A DNA stretch of 45,596 bases from Dehalococcoidia bacterium (GCA_009692825.1 SHYL01000005.1:1-45596), one strand, 5' to 3'; numbered from the stretch's first letter, positions 30,110 through 40,320 are shown. Translations and numbers: made by a program. The notes: generated by a model from the letters alone, not told the origin.

Positions 30110-31228
30110 TTATCTTCTAACAAATGTAACAGAGTCAGACTCAAGGTTGTGCCCGGGCCATAGGGCGATCCCATTTGCAAGCTTGTTGCCGTCGCCTATT
30201 ACGGCGTCATCGGCAACGACTGAGCCACTTTTAACCCATACGTTATTGCCTATTTTCGCGTTGTTTCCAATCACGCAGTGGTTGAGGGTGGATTGATTGC
30301 CGACGCTGGTCTGCCGCCATAGCACGCAGTCCTCAAGGGCTGTATCCTCACCGATGTTACAGCCTGCGCCGATCACAACCGGCCCTGTGATGCGGGCCCT
30401 CGGGCCTATGGTACATCCCGCGCCGATCACTACAGGGCCTTGGATTTTTGCGGTGCGGTGTATCCTGGTTGTTTCATCGCTCCAGATACCGTCTTTACTT
30501 TTGCTCTGCATGTTCAAAGCTGCCTGGCCTTTAAGCATATCTCCGTGCAGCTTTAGATAGCTTTCTACAGTGCCCATATCTATCCAGTAGCCTTTGAGTG
30601 GAAAACCGTATAAGGATTCTCCGCCGAGCAGCAATTTCGGGAATAGGCCTTGTTCGAACATATGAAAAGTGCCGTAGGGTATTTGCTCCAGCACTTTTGG
30701 TTCCATTATGTATGTCCCGGCGTTGATATTGTTGCTCGTGACTGAATCCCACCCGGGTTTTTCTGTAAATTTACGTATTTTGTTGGCGGGACTGGTTTCG
30801 ATTACGCCGTACTTTGTCGGATCCTCGACCGGCACCATGGCGATGCTGCAGACTGATTGTTTCTCTTTGTGCATCGCAGCCATTTCAGTGATATCCAGGT
30901 CCGTGTACACGTCGCCGTTCATCACGACGAATGTATCGTCCAGCAGGTGATGGAGTCTCTTTACCGCACCGCCTGTGCCCATGGGTGAGTCTTCGACTTC
31001 GTACGTAAGCTTGATTCCATAGTCTTTGCCGTCGCCGAAATGCTCTTTGATTCGGTGCGGAAGATAGCCCATCGCTAGTATGACTTCATCAATGTTGTGG
31101 TGCTTCAAATAAGAAAATGTGTGTTCGAGAAATGGTCGGTTCACTACGGGGACCATAGGTTTTGGGACATTGCACGTCAAAGGGCGGAGCCTGGTACCCT
31201 CACCGCCAACAAGAATGATAGCTTTCAT
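30110..31228 (-). CDS. NDP-sugar nucleotidyltransferase with left-handed beta-helix repeats
   Basis: MKAIILVGGEGTRLRPLTCNVPKPMVPVVNRPFLEH; C-terminal hexapeptide repeats. Confidence 0.94.
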   Translation of the reverse strand: MKAIILVGGEGTRLRPLTCNVPKPMVPVVNRPFLEHTFSYLKHHNIDEVILAMGYLPHRIKEHFGDGKDYGIKLTYEVEDSPMGTGGAVKRLHHLLDDTFVVMNGDVYTDLDITEMAAMHKEKQSVCSIAMVPVEDPTKYGVIETSPANKIRKFTEKPGWDSVTSNNINAGTYIMEPKVLEQIPYGTFHMFEQGLFPKLLLGGESLYGFPLKGYWIDMGTVESYLKLHGDMLKGQAALNMQSKSKDGIWSDETTRIHRTAKIQGPVVIGAGCTIGPRARITGPVVIGAGCNIGEDTALEDCVLWRQTSVGNQSTLNHCVIGNNAKIGNNVWVKSGSVVADDAVIGDGNKLANGIALWPGHNLESDSVTFVRR

Positions 31229-31299
31229 GAGACCTCACGCCTTAGGATGCAATGATTTTAGCCGATACATTCCGATTTCGAATTTTGTGTACCTGGTGG

Positions 31300-31884
31300 C
31301 TATCTTGCCGGAGCCGCTCCTGCGGGCGCATCCGTTGGACGCATGATCTCGCCATCTAGGTTTATCTTTACCAGTTCGCCTGCGACATGAAGACCACTCG
31401 GAAGCTTGTTGGCCCATGTAGTGCCGAATTCGAATCGGTTTATAGTCATTTCGCCGTGGAAGCCGACGCGCTGGTTGCCGCGCGGATCGAGAATTTGCTC
31501 GCTAAGCGTAACGTCAAGCGAGACTTCTTTTGTGACATCGCGTATCGTGAGGTCACCCACCACGGCATACCTGCGGAAATTCAGGAGCACCACGCGCTTC
31601 GTTTTGAAAGTCAGGTGGGGGAATTTCGCAACGTCTAAGAATGCGGCGCCCTTCACTTCAGTATCGATGCGCTCACGCCCGACGGAGAAAGTGGCGGCGT
31701 CTATCTTTGCCTCAAGGTTGGAGTTTTCAGGCTTGGCCTCATCGAATTCCACGCTTACTTCAAACTTTCCGAATCCGCCCATCATGTTGGAAATCATGTT
31801 GTGCTTTACTGAAAAGCCAACCGTTGTGTGCGTTGCGTCTAGCGTCCATTTTGTGGTCGCTTTTGGCGCAGGTGTGCTTACCAT
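31300..31884 (-). CDS. YceI family protein
   Basis: TKWTLDATHTTVGFSVKHNMISNMMGGFGKFEVSVEFDE; cytosolic-looking (no signal peptide). Confidence 0.93.
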   Translation of the reverse strand: MVSTPAPKATTKWTLDATHTTVGFSVKHNMISNMMGGFGKFEVSVEFDEAKPENSNLEAKIDAATFSVGRERIDTEVKGAAFLDVAKFPHLTFKTKRVVLLNFRRYAVVGDLTIRDVTKEVSLDVTLSEQILDPRGNQRVGFHGEMTINRFEFGTTWANKLPSGLHVAGELVKINLDGEIMRPTDAPAGAAPAR

Positions 31885-31935
31885 AAGGCCTCCTAAATAT
31901 TTGCTAAGTGGATGCTATTCTAATGGGATTAAGCT

Positions 31936-33246
31936 TTATGACATTGTCCTTGGTGAAATCTTGACGTTTGCCCAGCTCGGCGTGTCCATCATCTCTGCCC
32001 AGCGGTCATAGAACGCACGCTGGTTCGTCTCACTAGTAGAGCCTGATAACACGCCCGGCGCTAGCTCGCTCTTGCGCTCGTGCCCGAGCCCCATCGTTTG
32101 GTGGATGACGTATTTCTGAGCGTTTCCGCTGTGGGCGCTGCCTGTGCACTGTATCCAGTTATTCATATCGTCTTGTTCGAAGCCCCCAGCTGGCCCGAAG
32201 CTCAAAGTGAGATTCCGGTGCATTATCTCTTTTATTTCTTTCGGAGCTGCTTTATCCACGATGCTCCACGTCCACAGCTCCATCTTTTCCGGCCCGCGAG
32301 GGTGCCACAATCGCACGAGCGGCGCGCTGTGCCAAGTAAAGTTTGGGAACATGGTTGCGACGTTTACGCCGCCTTGTTTTGCCTTCTGCACGCCAAGACG
32401 TTTCTCCAACTCCGGGTAGTTCTGTTCGTAGTAATCCGCCATCTGCGGTCTCCAGCCGCTCATCGGGGCCGACTTCGGGTCTGCGCCGACGTATGCGCTG
32501 AGGATGCCGTGTCCGTTGCCAGGCGCTGACGACACCCTGTCGGGATTTGGGTTGAAGCCCATACGGCGGTAGGTGCCTGTCACGCCCGCTGATATAGCTG
32601 AGCCGTGTGTCGTGGCTACGTGGTACGTGTCGCCGCAGAAGTTGTCCGCGCCGAACTTCCAGTTCGCATTCAGGACCTGCCTGTGCACCCCGCCGATTGC
32701 CATCGCGCCGCCCTCACGTCTGTCCACCAGGAAGTCCAGATAGTATGCCGCGTCGCCTATGTAATCTCTTAATGACGGCGCACTTTTATCCCACGTTGCG
32801 AATATCAGCTCCTTGTATGTGCCGATCTGTCCGGCCTCGACGAGCCCCCACTGTGAGCGGTCGAGCTCTTCAAAATATGCTTCCTTATATCCTGGCACGC
32901 CTACCAGCTTGCCGTCCGTGGCGAATGTCCAGCCGTGGTATGTGCACATGAATGATGGCGCGTTGCCGTAGTCCGCGCGGCAGATGCGGTTGCCCCTGTG
33001 GCGGCACATGTTTAAGAAAGCGTGTAGCTTGCCTTTGCCGTCCCTAACTAGGAGTATCGGATCCTCGCCCATGTAGTTGGCCATGAAGTCGTTAGGATTT
33101 TGCACCATAGTTTCGTGTCCTATGAATAGCCAGCATCTGCCGAAAACCTGCTCTAACTCCTGCTGATAGAGCTCTGGGTCGGCGAATATCTTTCGGTTGA
33201 CGTAGCCGTGTGTGGTGTCTACGAGACTGCGGACTTTAGTTGTCAT
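31936..33246 (-). CDS. Aromatic ring-hydroxylating dioxygenase, alpha subunit (Rieske)
   Basis: Rieske CRHRGNRICRADYGNAPSFMCTYHGWTF; catalytic-domain DNFCGDTYHVATTH. Confidence 0.93.
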   Translation of the reverse strand: MTTKVRSLVDTTHGYVNRKIFADPELYQQELEQVFGRCWLFIGHETMVQNPNDFMANYMGEDPILLVRDGKGKLHAFLNMCRHRGNRICRADYGNAPSFMCTYHGWTFATDGKLVGVPGYKEAYFEELDRSQWGLVEAGQIGTYKELIFATWDKSAPSLRDYIGDAAYYLDFLVDRREGGAMAIGGVHRQVLNANWKFGADNFCGDTYHVATTHGSAISAGVTGTYRRMGFNPNPDRVSSAPGNGHGILSAYVGADPKSAPMSGWRPQMADYYEQNYPELEKRLGVQKAKQGGVNVATMFPNFTWHSAPLVRLWHPRGPEKMELWTWSIVDKAAPKEIKEIMHRNLTLSFGPAGGFEQDDMNNWIQCTGSAHSGNAQKYVIHQTMGLGHERKSELAPGVLSGSTSETNQRAFYDRWAEMMDTPSWANVKISPRTMS

Positions 33247-33356
33247 GTGTGAGCCCCTCCTCGAGTAGTTTCACAGAGTTTAACCTCAACAACAGGTGTT
33301 ATTCAAGACTATGACTTTAGCGTTTGGACTGCCAGCGTAAAATATGAAAGTCTTAT

Positions 33357-34604
33357 ATGCCAGATGTAATAACAGACCTCAAAAGAATAGAAGAAGTGCT
33401 GAGCCGCGGTGTCGTCGAGGTTATCGACGCCGCCGAGATGCGCAAGCTGCTTTCGTCGGGCAAGCCTCTGCGCCTGAAGATGGGCTTCGACCCCAGCAGG
33501 CCTGACCTGCATCTGGGACATGTCGTCGGACTGAAGAAGCTCCGTCAGTTCCAGGAGCTTGGCCATCAACTTGTGCTTATCGTCGGCGACTGGACAGCCC
33601 AGATAGGCGACCCCAGCGGCCAGTCTGACACGCGCCAGGTGCTAACCGCTGAAGAGGTGCGCAAGAACGCAGAAACGTATATGGAACAGTTTTTCCGTAT
33701 CGTGGATAGGGATAGGACGCAGGCTGTCTGGCAGAGCGAATGGTTCGGCAAGTTCACCCTTACGGAAGTCATTCACCTCACGCGGCGCTTTACGGTCGCG
33801 CAGATGCTCGCCCGCGATGATTTCGCCAAGCGCTACGATGCGAATAGACCTATATCTGTAACAGAGCTTTTATATCCTATGCTGCAGGCATACGATTCCG
33901 TCCAGGTGCGTGCCGATGTTGAATTCGGCGGCACTGACCAGAAGTTTAATCTTCTGCTTGGCCGCGAGCTCCAGCAGATGGTAGGCCAGCGCCCTCAGCA
34001 GGTGGTTACTATGCCCATCATCCCCGGCACCGACGGCGTGCGCAAGATGAGCAAAAGCCTGGGCAACTATATAGGCGTCACGGAGCCCGCCAACGATATG
34101 TTTGGCAAGGTGATGTCCATACCCGACAGCCTCGTTCCGCTTTATTACGAGGTGCTGTCTGATGTTTCATTCGACGAACTCATTTCTATAAAATCCCAAA
34201 TTAACGCGGGTAATGCCAACCCTATGGATATGAAAAAGCGTCTCGCTACCGATATCGTGCGCCAGTTCCACGGCGCAGACGGCGCGAGCGCCGCGCGTGA
34301 TCACTTCGAGCGAGTGGTCCAGCGCAAAGAGACGCCAGATGATGTGCCTAACGTAACGGTGTCTTTGCAGAAATTGGCGGAAGCCGCTAAGAAAGCTTAC
34401 TCGCCGACTGGCTCGATTGTGTCGCTTGCAGACCTGCTTGTAGAGACGAAGCTTGCGTCCAGCAAGAGCGAGGCCAAGCGCCTGATAACCGCGAAAGCGG
34501 TGGAAGTGGACGGCACCATCGCCACTGAAGAGATGATGCTGGTCAAAGACGGCAGCGTCTTGCGCGTGGGCAAACGACGATTCGCGAAAATAGTTAATGG
34601 TTAA
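33357..34604 (+). CDS. tyrS: Tyrosyl-tRNA synthetase
   Basis: MGFDPSRPDLHLGHVVGLKKLRQFQ; KMSKSLGNYIGV; C-terminal S4-like domain. Confidence 0.95.
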   Translation: MPDVITDLKRIEEVLSRGVVEVIDAAEMRKLLSSGKPLRLKMGFDPSRPDLHLGHVVGLKKLRQFQELGHQLVLIVGDWTAQIGDPSGQSDTRQVLTAEEVRKNAETYMEQFFRIVDRDRTQAVWQSEWFGKFTLTEVIHLTRRFTVAQMLARDDFAKRYDANRPISVTELLYPMLQAYDSVQVRADVEFGGTDQKFNLLLGRELQQMVGQRPQQVVTMPIIPGTDGVRKMSKSLGNYIGVTEPANDMFGKVMSIPDSLVPLYYEVLSDVSFDELISIKSQINAGNANPMDMKKRLATDIVRQFHGADGASAARDHFERVVQRKETPDDVPNVTVSLQKLAEAAKKAYSPTGSIVSLADLLVETKLASSKSEAKRLITAKAVEVDGTIATEEMMLVKDGSVLRVGKRRFAKIVNG

Positions 34605-34614
34605 GCTTCACCGA

Positions 34615-34935
34615 CTACCTTCTTGGTACTCTCGCCACCGCCGTCTTCAAATCCTGCTCCCACTCCTCCGCATCGTATTGAGCCGGCACCTTATTCTGTT
34701 TCAGGTACGCCAGCATCTCCCACATGCTTACGCCAGCCTCTGCAGCTGCCTTGGAAGCGCTAAGTTTGCCCTCGGCGTAGGCGTTCGCGAAATGCTGCAG
34801 CTTCCAGTCTCTGGTCGCCTTAAGTAGGAGCTTTCGTATCGTCGTTGAACGGTCGGTCTGCTCGTTGCCCTCTATCAGCTCCAGGTCTTTAATCAGGTTT
34901 TCCGGAAGCCTTGAGCCTACCATTTGCTCTTTCAT
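34615..34935 (-). CDS. UPF0175-like antitoxin
   Basis: MKEQMVGSRLPENLIKDLELI...KLSASKAAAEAGVSMWEMLAYLKQNKVP; AAAGGA RBS before this ATG. Confidence 0.75.
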   Translation of the reverse strand: MKEQMVGSRLPENLIKDLELIEGNEQTDRSTTIRKLLLKATRDWKLQHFANAYAEGKLSASKAAAEAGVSMWEMLAYLKQNKVPAQYDAEEWEQDLKTAVARVPRR

Positions 34936-34977
34936 CGTCTCGTTCCTTTCTGAGATCAAACCATGGATGGTTTTAGC

Positions 34978-35484
34978 TCACCATGTTCTGTGCGTAAGCA
35001 TCCCAGCCACTACGCTCGGGCTGAGCCATGTGATATCCGCAAGCCTGACCACCAAATCCTCGAACGCTTCAAGACGTATCCTGTTCGTGGCAAGCGCCTC
35101 GGTTATTACGCCTGGCATCCCGACACATTGCACTCCCATCGCTCGGGCCATCCCCCTTACCTCTTTGTCGTCGGCAATCAATCGCTGTCTTTTATCTTTG
35201 GCGAGCGCCAGCGCTTCCGCTTCACTTCGGTGCAGCCCTGTCGACCTCGCTAGTTGTTCTGCGAGGTCCTGCTCACCCCGGGACAGACGCACCATCTGCA
35301 GCCAGCCTCCGTCCAGGGCTGACCTGATATAGCTCACTTCTTTTGCGCTCACTTCTACACCACGTTTGATGACCCACTCAAAGCTCGCAGGCCCGATTAT
35401 CAACGGCCCGGTTACCTCTCTGAGTAAATAAAGGCAGTCCAACTTTGCGGCAGTTATTAAAGAAGTCGAATCGGCTACGGCCAT
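34978..35484 (-). CDS. PIN-domain (DUF3368-like) putative toxin
   Basis: VADSTSLITAAKLDCLYLL; GLHRSEAEALALAKDKRQRLIADDKEVRGMARAMGVQCVG. Confidence 0.8.
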   Translation of the reverse strand: MAVADSTSLITAAKLDCLYLLREVTGPLIIGPASFEWVIKRGVEVSAKEVSYIRSALDGGWLQMVRLSRGEQDLAEQLARSTGLHRSEAEALALAKDKRQRLIADDKEVRGMARAMGVQCVGMPGVITEALATNRIRLEAFEDLVVRLADITWLSPSVVAGMLTHRTW

Positions 35485-35587
35485 GTTTGACGTTCTGTTG
35501 TTAACATATGCATCTAATGTTATCAGACTTTTATATTTTGTACCTCATTCGTGTGTTACGTTTGCTCCTATGCCCAAAACTACATAT

Positions 35588-35603
35588 TGTGATATAATTC
35601 ACA
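35588..35603 (+). promoter_or_regulatory. CRP/FNR-type palindrome enclosing an extended -10
   Basis: TGTGA-TATAAT-TCACA; TGATATAAT forms an extended -10. Confidence 0.6.
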
Positions 35604-35658
35604 TGTAGAAATCCTACAATCTTTTCACTATATCAATATTCCTAAGGAGCCCAATATT

Positions 35659-36765
35659 ATGAACCTGCGCATTCCCGGTCCCACGCCTTTACCTGATGAG
35701 GTACTGCAAGCATCCGGCAAGCAGATGGTCGACCACCGCGGACCGGAATTCAAAGCCATGTTTGACCGCATTACGTCTGGCCTCAAAGAGATGTTCCAGA
35801 CCAAGAATGACGTCCTGATCCTCTCATCCTCCGGCACAGGCAGCATGGAAGCTGCCATCGCCAACACACTTTCACCTGGCGACCGTGTTCTGGCCGTATC
35901 CATCGGCGAGTTCGGCGAGCGATTTGCAGCTATCGCCACTGCCTTCGGCGCCAACGTCACCAAACTGAACTTCGCGATGGGCACACACGCCACACCTGAA
36001 GGCGTCCGCGAAGCACTTGTCAAGGATCCGTCATACAAAGCGGTACTCATCACACATAACGAGACCTCCACGGGTATCACGAACGACCTCGGCCCTATCG
36101 CCGCAGTCGTTAAGGGCGAGTTCAATAAGCTTTTCCTTGTCGATGGCATCAGTAGCGTCGGCTCCATCGAATGCAAGACTGACGAGTGGAAGCTCGACGT
36201 AGTTCTCAGCGGCTCGCAGAAGGGCTGGATGGCTGCACCAGGTCTCGCGTTCGTAGCCATGAGCCCCACAGCATGGGAAGCGAACAAGACTTCCAAGATG
36301 CCGAAATATTACTTTGACCTTGCCAAGGCTAAGATCTCAGCCGATGCTAAAGAGACGCCATGGACCCCGGCGATGTCGGTCTTCTACGCTCTGGACAAGG
36401 GCGTCGAAATCCTCAAACGCGAGGGTTACCAGAATGTCTACAAGAGACACGCCGACCTGTCTGCAAGGACGCGCAACGGTCTCAAGGCTCTTGGCCTGAA
36501 GATGGTCGCGACTGAAGACAAGTACGCCTCAAACACCGTTACGGCTGTTTATCTGCCGGAAGGCATCGAGGATGGCGCGCTTCGCAAGCACATCCAGAGC
36601 AAGTACCAGGTAGTACTAGCTGGTGGACGCGGCGCGCTGACAGGCAAGGTCTTCCGCATAGGTCACCTCGGTTACGTCACTGCAAAAGACATTGATGAAT
36701 GCATCGAAGCAGTGCGCGGCAGCCTCATAGACCTGGGCGTTAAGCTCCCTGTCAATATCAAATAA
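35659..36765 (+). CDS. Class V aminotransferase (serine-pyruvate / alanine-glyoxylate aminotransferase family)
   Basis: MNLRIPGPTPLPDEVLQA; LILSSSGTGSMEAAIAN; VLSGSQKGWMAAPGLAFVAMS PLP-lysine motif. Confidence 0.93.
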   Translation: MNLRIPGPTPLPDEVLQASGKQMVDHRGPEFKAMFDRITSGLKEMFQTKNDVLILSSSGTGSMEAAIANTLSPGDRVLAVSIGEFGERFAAIATAFGANVTKLNFAMGTHATPEGVREALVKDPSYKAVLITHNETSTGITNDLGPIAAVVKGEFNKLFLVDGISSVGSIECKTDEWKLDVVLSGSQKGWMAAPGLAFVAMSPTAWEANKTSKMPKYYFDLAKAKISADAKETPWTPAMSVFYALDKGVEILKREGYQNVYKRHADLSARTRNGLKALGLKMVATEDKYASNTVTAVYLPEGIEDGALRKHIQSKYQVVLAGGRGALTGKVFRIGHLGYVTAKDIDECIEAVRGSLIDLGVKLPVNIK

Positions 36766-36793
36766 AAATCAAGCACAGTAAAGGAATGCCCTA

Positions 36794-38377
36794 ATGCCAA
36801 GATGGAAGATTCTGGTCAGCGACCGCATTGCTAAAGAAGGTCTCGATATGCTCACGCCTAAAGCAGACGTGGATGTCAAGACGGGACTGCCGCCTGAGGA
36901 GCTGGGCAAGATAATCGGCGACTACGACGCCCTTATCGTGCGCAGTGAGACGCAGGTGACCGCGGACATCATCAACAAGGGTAAAAACCTACAGGTGATA
37001 GGCCGCGCAGGTGTCGGCGTGGACAACATTGACGTTGATGCCGCTACCAGGCAGGGCATCACTGTTGTCAATGCGCCTACTGGCAACACGATCGCTGCCA
37101 CAGAGCATACGATGGCGCTGATCCTAGCCATGTCCCGCTTCGTAGCGCAGGCAGACGCGAGCATGCGCAAAGGTGAGTGGAACCGCGCAGCCTTCACGGG
37201 CACTGAAATCCGCGGCAAGACGCTGGGTATTATCGGTCTTGGCAAAGTCGGCATCGAAGTCGCGCGCAGGGCGAGGGCGTTCGAAATGAACATCATTGCC
37301 CACGATCCCTATGTTTCCCAGGACCATGCCACGGTCATCGGCGCAAAGCTGGTCACAATGGAAGAACTGCTCAAAGAATCTGATTACATTACCGTCCACG
37401 TCCCCCTCACATCTTCCACTACAGGCCTCATCGGCGCCAAAGAGCTGGCGACCTGCAAGAAAACTGTACGAATCATCAATGTGGCCAGGGGCGGCGTTAT
37501 AGATGAACAGGCTCTCTACGACGCGGCTGAAGCAGGCAAGATTGCAGGCGCTGCCGTAGACGTCTTTTCAAAGGAGCCCGCCAAAGACAACATTCTCGCC
37601 AAGAGCAGCAAAATCATCGTTACTCCTCACCTGGGCGCTTCCACCGCTGAAGCCCAGACAGGCGTTGCGATTGAAGTTGCGGCCCAATTCCTTGCCATGA
37701 TGGAAGGCAACCCCGCACGATACGCTGTCAACGCGCCCATGATTATGCCTGAGGCGCTCGGTGCCCTCTCACCGTTTGTAGACGTATGCGTGAAAGCAGG
37801 CAGCATCGCCATGCAGATGTGCGAAGGCCAGCCTGACCTGATAAAGATTACCTACACGGGCGAAATCGCCAAGTACGACACGACCCTGCTCAAGCCAGCG
37901 GTCATACGCGGCATACTCGGCAACTCCAGTGACATACGTGTGAATGTGATCAACGTGAACCAGGTCGTGCAGGCACGCGGTTACAAGATAGTGGAGCAGA
38001 AAGAGACCGAGTCAGACCATTACACAAGCATGATCGCAGTCGAGCTGACCACCAGTAGGAAGACTGTGATGGTAGCCGGGACGAGCACTCGCGGCGAGAC
38101 TCATATCGTTCGCCTGGATGAATACTGGTTGGACCTCACTGCACCCGGTGGATATATTCTCCTGATCCGCCATACAGATAGGCCCGGAATGATTGGAGCC
38201 GTCGGTACTGAGACCGGAAAACAGAATGCAAACATCAGCTTCATGGAAGTCGGCCGTCTGTCTCCTAAAGGCAGGGCAATCATGGCTGTAGGGCTGGATG
38301 ATGCACTTCCGGAAGCCGCTCTCAAAGGCATACGTGCCATCCCAGGGATTACTGAAGCTACAGTCGTCAAAGTCTAG
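36794..38377 (+). CDS. serA: D-3-phosphoglycerate dehydrogenase
   Basis: VIGRAGVGVDNIDVDAATRQGI; GKTLGIIGLGKVGIEVARRA; C-terminal ACT domain. Confidence 0.96.
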   Translation: MPRWKILVSDRIAKEGLDMLTPKADVDVKTGLPPEELGKIIGDYDALIVRSETQVTADIINKGKNLQVIGRAGVGVDNIDVDAATRQGITVVNAPTGNTIAATEHTMALILAMSRFVAQADASMRKGEWNRAAFTGTEIRGKTLGIIGLGKVGIEVARRARAFEMNIIAHDPYVSQDHATVIGAKLVTMEELLKESDYITVHVPLTSSTTGLIGAKELATCKKTVRIINVARGGVIDEQALYDAAEAGKIAGAAVDVFSKEPAKDNILAKSSKIIVTPHLGASTAEAQTGVAIEVAAQFLAMMEGNPARYAVNAPMIMPEALGALSPFVDVCVKAGSIAMQMCEGQPDLIKITYTGEIAKYDTTLLKPAVIRGILGNSSDIRVNVINVNQVVQARGYKIVEQKETESDHYTSMIAVELTTSRKTVMVAGTSTRGETHIVRLDEYWLDLTAPGGYILLIRHTDRPGMIGAVGTETGKQNANISFMEVGRLSPKGRAIMAVGLDDALPEAALKGIRAIPGITEATVVKV

Positions 38378-38480
38378 TGGTTTTCAGTACAAATTTTGCT
38401 CTGAAATCACGCTTGAGCTATACTCTGTTGGCGAAAGTCTAGTCCGATAGTCAACAAACCTTACCCTAAGAGGAACACGA

Positions 38481-40259
38481 ATGGTACAGGCCAACCCTAA
38501 GCCTAAAGAACAGGCAGTTATCCCGATAATCACCGCCGAATTCGACGAGATGGAAGGCGAAATCAAGAAATTCCGTGCTGGAGAAACGGATGCGGCGAAA
38601 TTCCGCTCGTTCCGCCTGAAGCGCGGCACCTACGGCCAGCGCCAGCCGGATAACCAGATGATGCGCGTGAAGCTCCCGTACGGTCGTGTGACCGCTACAC
38701 AGCTCGAAGCCCTTGGCAAGATAGCCACGGAGCACGCGCCGTTTAAGCGTGGGCACTTCACCACCCGTGAAAATATTCAATACCACTTCCTGAACCTGGA
38801 CAATGTTCCTGAGATTCTCAGAACGCTTGGTGATGCTGGCCTCTCCACACGAGAAGCATGCGGTAACACCGTCCGCAACGTTACGGGATGCCCGATGTCC
38901 GGCATCTGTGGCAAAGAGCCGTTTGACGTTACGCCGTACACATCGGCGTTCGTCCGCTATTTCGTACGCCAGGATTTCGATCAGGACATGCCCCGCAAGT
39001 TCAAGACCGCCTTCTCAGGCTGCCTCGAAGACTGTGCCATCACAGGCATGCACGACCTCGGCTTCATACCTGTTATTAAGGTAGAAAATGGCGTCGAAAG
39101 AAAAGGCTTCAAGATGGTCGCCGGCGGCGGCCTTTCCATCATGGCCAGGATCGCCCCAACGGTGCGCGAGTTTGTGCCTGTCGAGGAATACCTGAAGGTC
39201 AGCGAAGCCATTATCCGTATCTTTAACCAGTCTGACGAGCTGCGCAAGAACAAGATGAAAGCTCGCATCAAGGTTCTTATAGACCGCATCGGTATTGAGA
39301 AGTTCCGCCTAATGGTCGACGAAGAGCTCAAGAAGGACTGGGCGAAGAAAGACTTCTCGCCTGAACCATGGATGTTCCACGATGACCATGACAAGATGAT
39401 CAAGCCTAAACCTGCCCCCGGGACGTATTCACGTGCCAACGGCAGTGTAGATTATGTGAAATGGTATGCGTCTAATGTCTCTCCGCAGAAGCAGGAAGGC
39501 TACAGCGCTGTTTACGTCACGCTTCCGCTTGGAGACGTGCTTGCGGAGCAGTTCAATGGCCTTGCGAAGATTGCGCGAGACTTCGGCAACGGCATCGCTA
39601 AGATAACGCCTCACCAGGATATGGTTTATACGTTTGTGCGCAACGAGTATCTTTACGATGTTTGGAAGGCGCTAGTTGAATTAGGGTTGGCCGATGATGG
39701 CGCGAACGAAATTACTGACATCACGTCATGCCCCGGCACGGAAAGCTGCTCCTTGGCGATCGCTTCTTCACGCGGCCTTGCGGCTGCGCTTAGAGAGACG
39801 CTCGTTAAGATGCAGATTGAGGATCCACTCATTCGCGAGATGCGCATAAAGATAAGCGGCTGCCCTGACTCATGCGGTCAGCACTATATCGGCGACCTTG
39901 GTTTCCAGGGCGCGTCATATAAGAGTGAGAGCGGCCACCATGTCCCGGCCTTCGAGGTATACATTGGTGGATACTTCAAGGATGGACTGCGATATGGCAA
40001 CCGGCTTGCTACTAAGCTTGCCGCAAAACGCGCTCCTGAAGGTGTGAAAGCGATTCTGAGTTTCTATCAGACTAACCGCAAAGATGGAGAGCGCTTTAGG
40101 GATTTCGTTGACCGTGTTACTCCACAGGCCTTTGAAGACCTGGTCGGAAAATTCAAGGCGATCGGTGCTCTAGGGCCCACGACGATTGACCTGCACATGG
40201 ATTGGGGAAAGACTGTTCTTTACAAGGTTGAGCGTGGTGAGGGTGAGTGCGCAGTTTAG
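38481..40259 (+). CDS. Nitrite/sulfite reductase (siroheme, 4Fe-4S)
   Basis: NVTGCPMSGICGKEPFDVTPY; TSCPGTESCSLAIASSRGLA; IKISGCPDSCGQHYIGDLGF. Confidence 0.93.
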   Translation: MVQANPKPKEQAVIPIITAEFDEMEGEIKKFRAGETDAAKFRSFRLKRGTYGQRQPDNQMMRVKLPYGRVTATQLEALGKIATEHAPFKRGHFTTRENIQYHFLNLDNVPEILRTLGDAGLSTREACGNTVRNVTGCPMSGICGKEPFDVTPYTSAFVRYFVRQDFDQDMPRKFKTAFSGCLEDCAITGMHDLGFIPVIKVENGVERKGFKMVAGGGLSIMARIAPTVREFVPVEEYLKVSEAIIRIFNQSDELRKNKMKARIKVLIDRIGIEKFRLMVDEELKKDWAKKDFSPEPWMFHDDHDKMIKPKPAPGTYSRANGSVDYVKWYASNVSPQKQEGYSAVYVTLPLGDVLAEQFNGLAKIARDFGNGIAKITPHQDMVYTFVRNEYLYDVWKALVELGLADDGANEITDITSCPGTESCSLAIASSRGLAAALRETLVKMQIEDPLIREMRIKISGCPDSCGQHYIGDLGFQGASYKSESGHHVPAFEVYIGGYFKDGLRYGNRLATKLAAKRAPEGVKAILSFYQTNRKDGERFRDFVDRVTPQAFEDLVGKFKAIGALGPTTIDLHMDWGKTVLYKVERGEGECAV

Positions 40260-40284
40260 CTTAGTTATTAAATAATCGTTCGTG

Positions 40285-40320
40285 ACATGCCGTCCCGACT
40301 AGGGGCGGCATGTTTATTTC
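40285..40320 (+). terminator. Intrinsic terminator after nitrite/sulfite reductase
   Basis: ACATGCCGTCCC-GACTA-GGGGCGGCATGT then TTTATTT-like tail. Confidence 0.8.

Noticed and set aside
31406-32011. 201-aa plus-strand ORF
   Set aside because: Antisense across YceI and the Rieske gene end; no recognisable domain.
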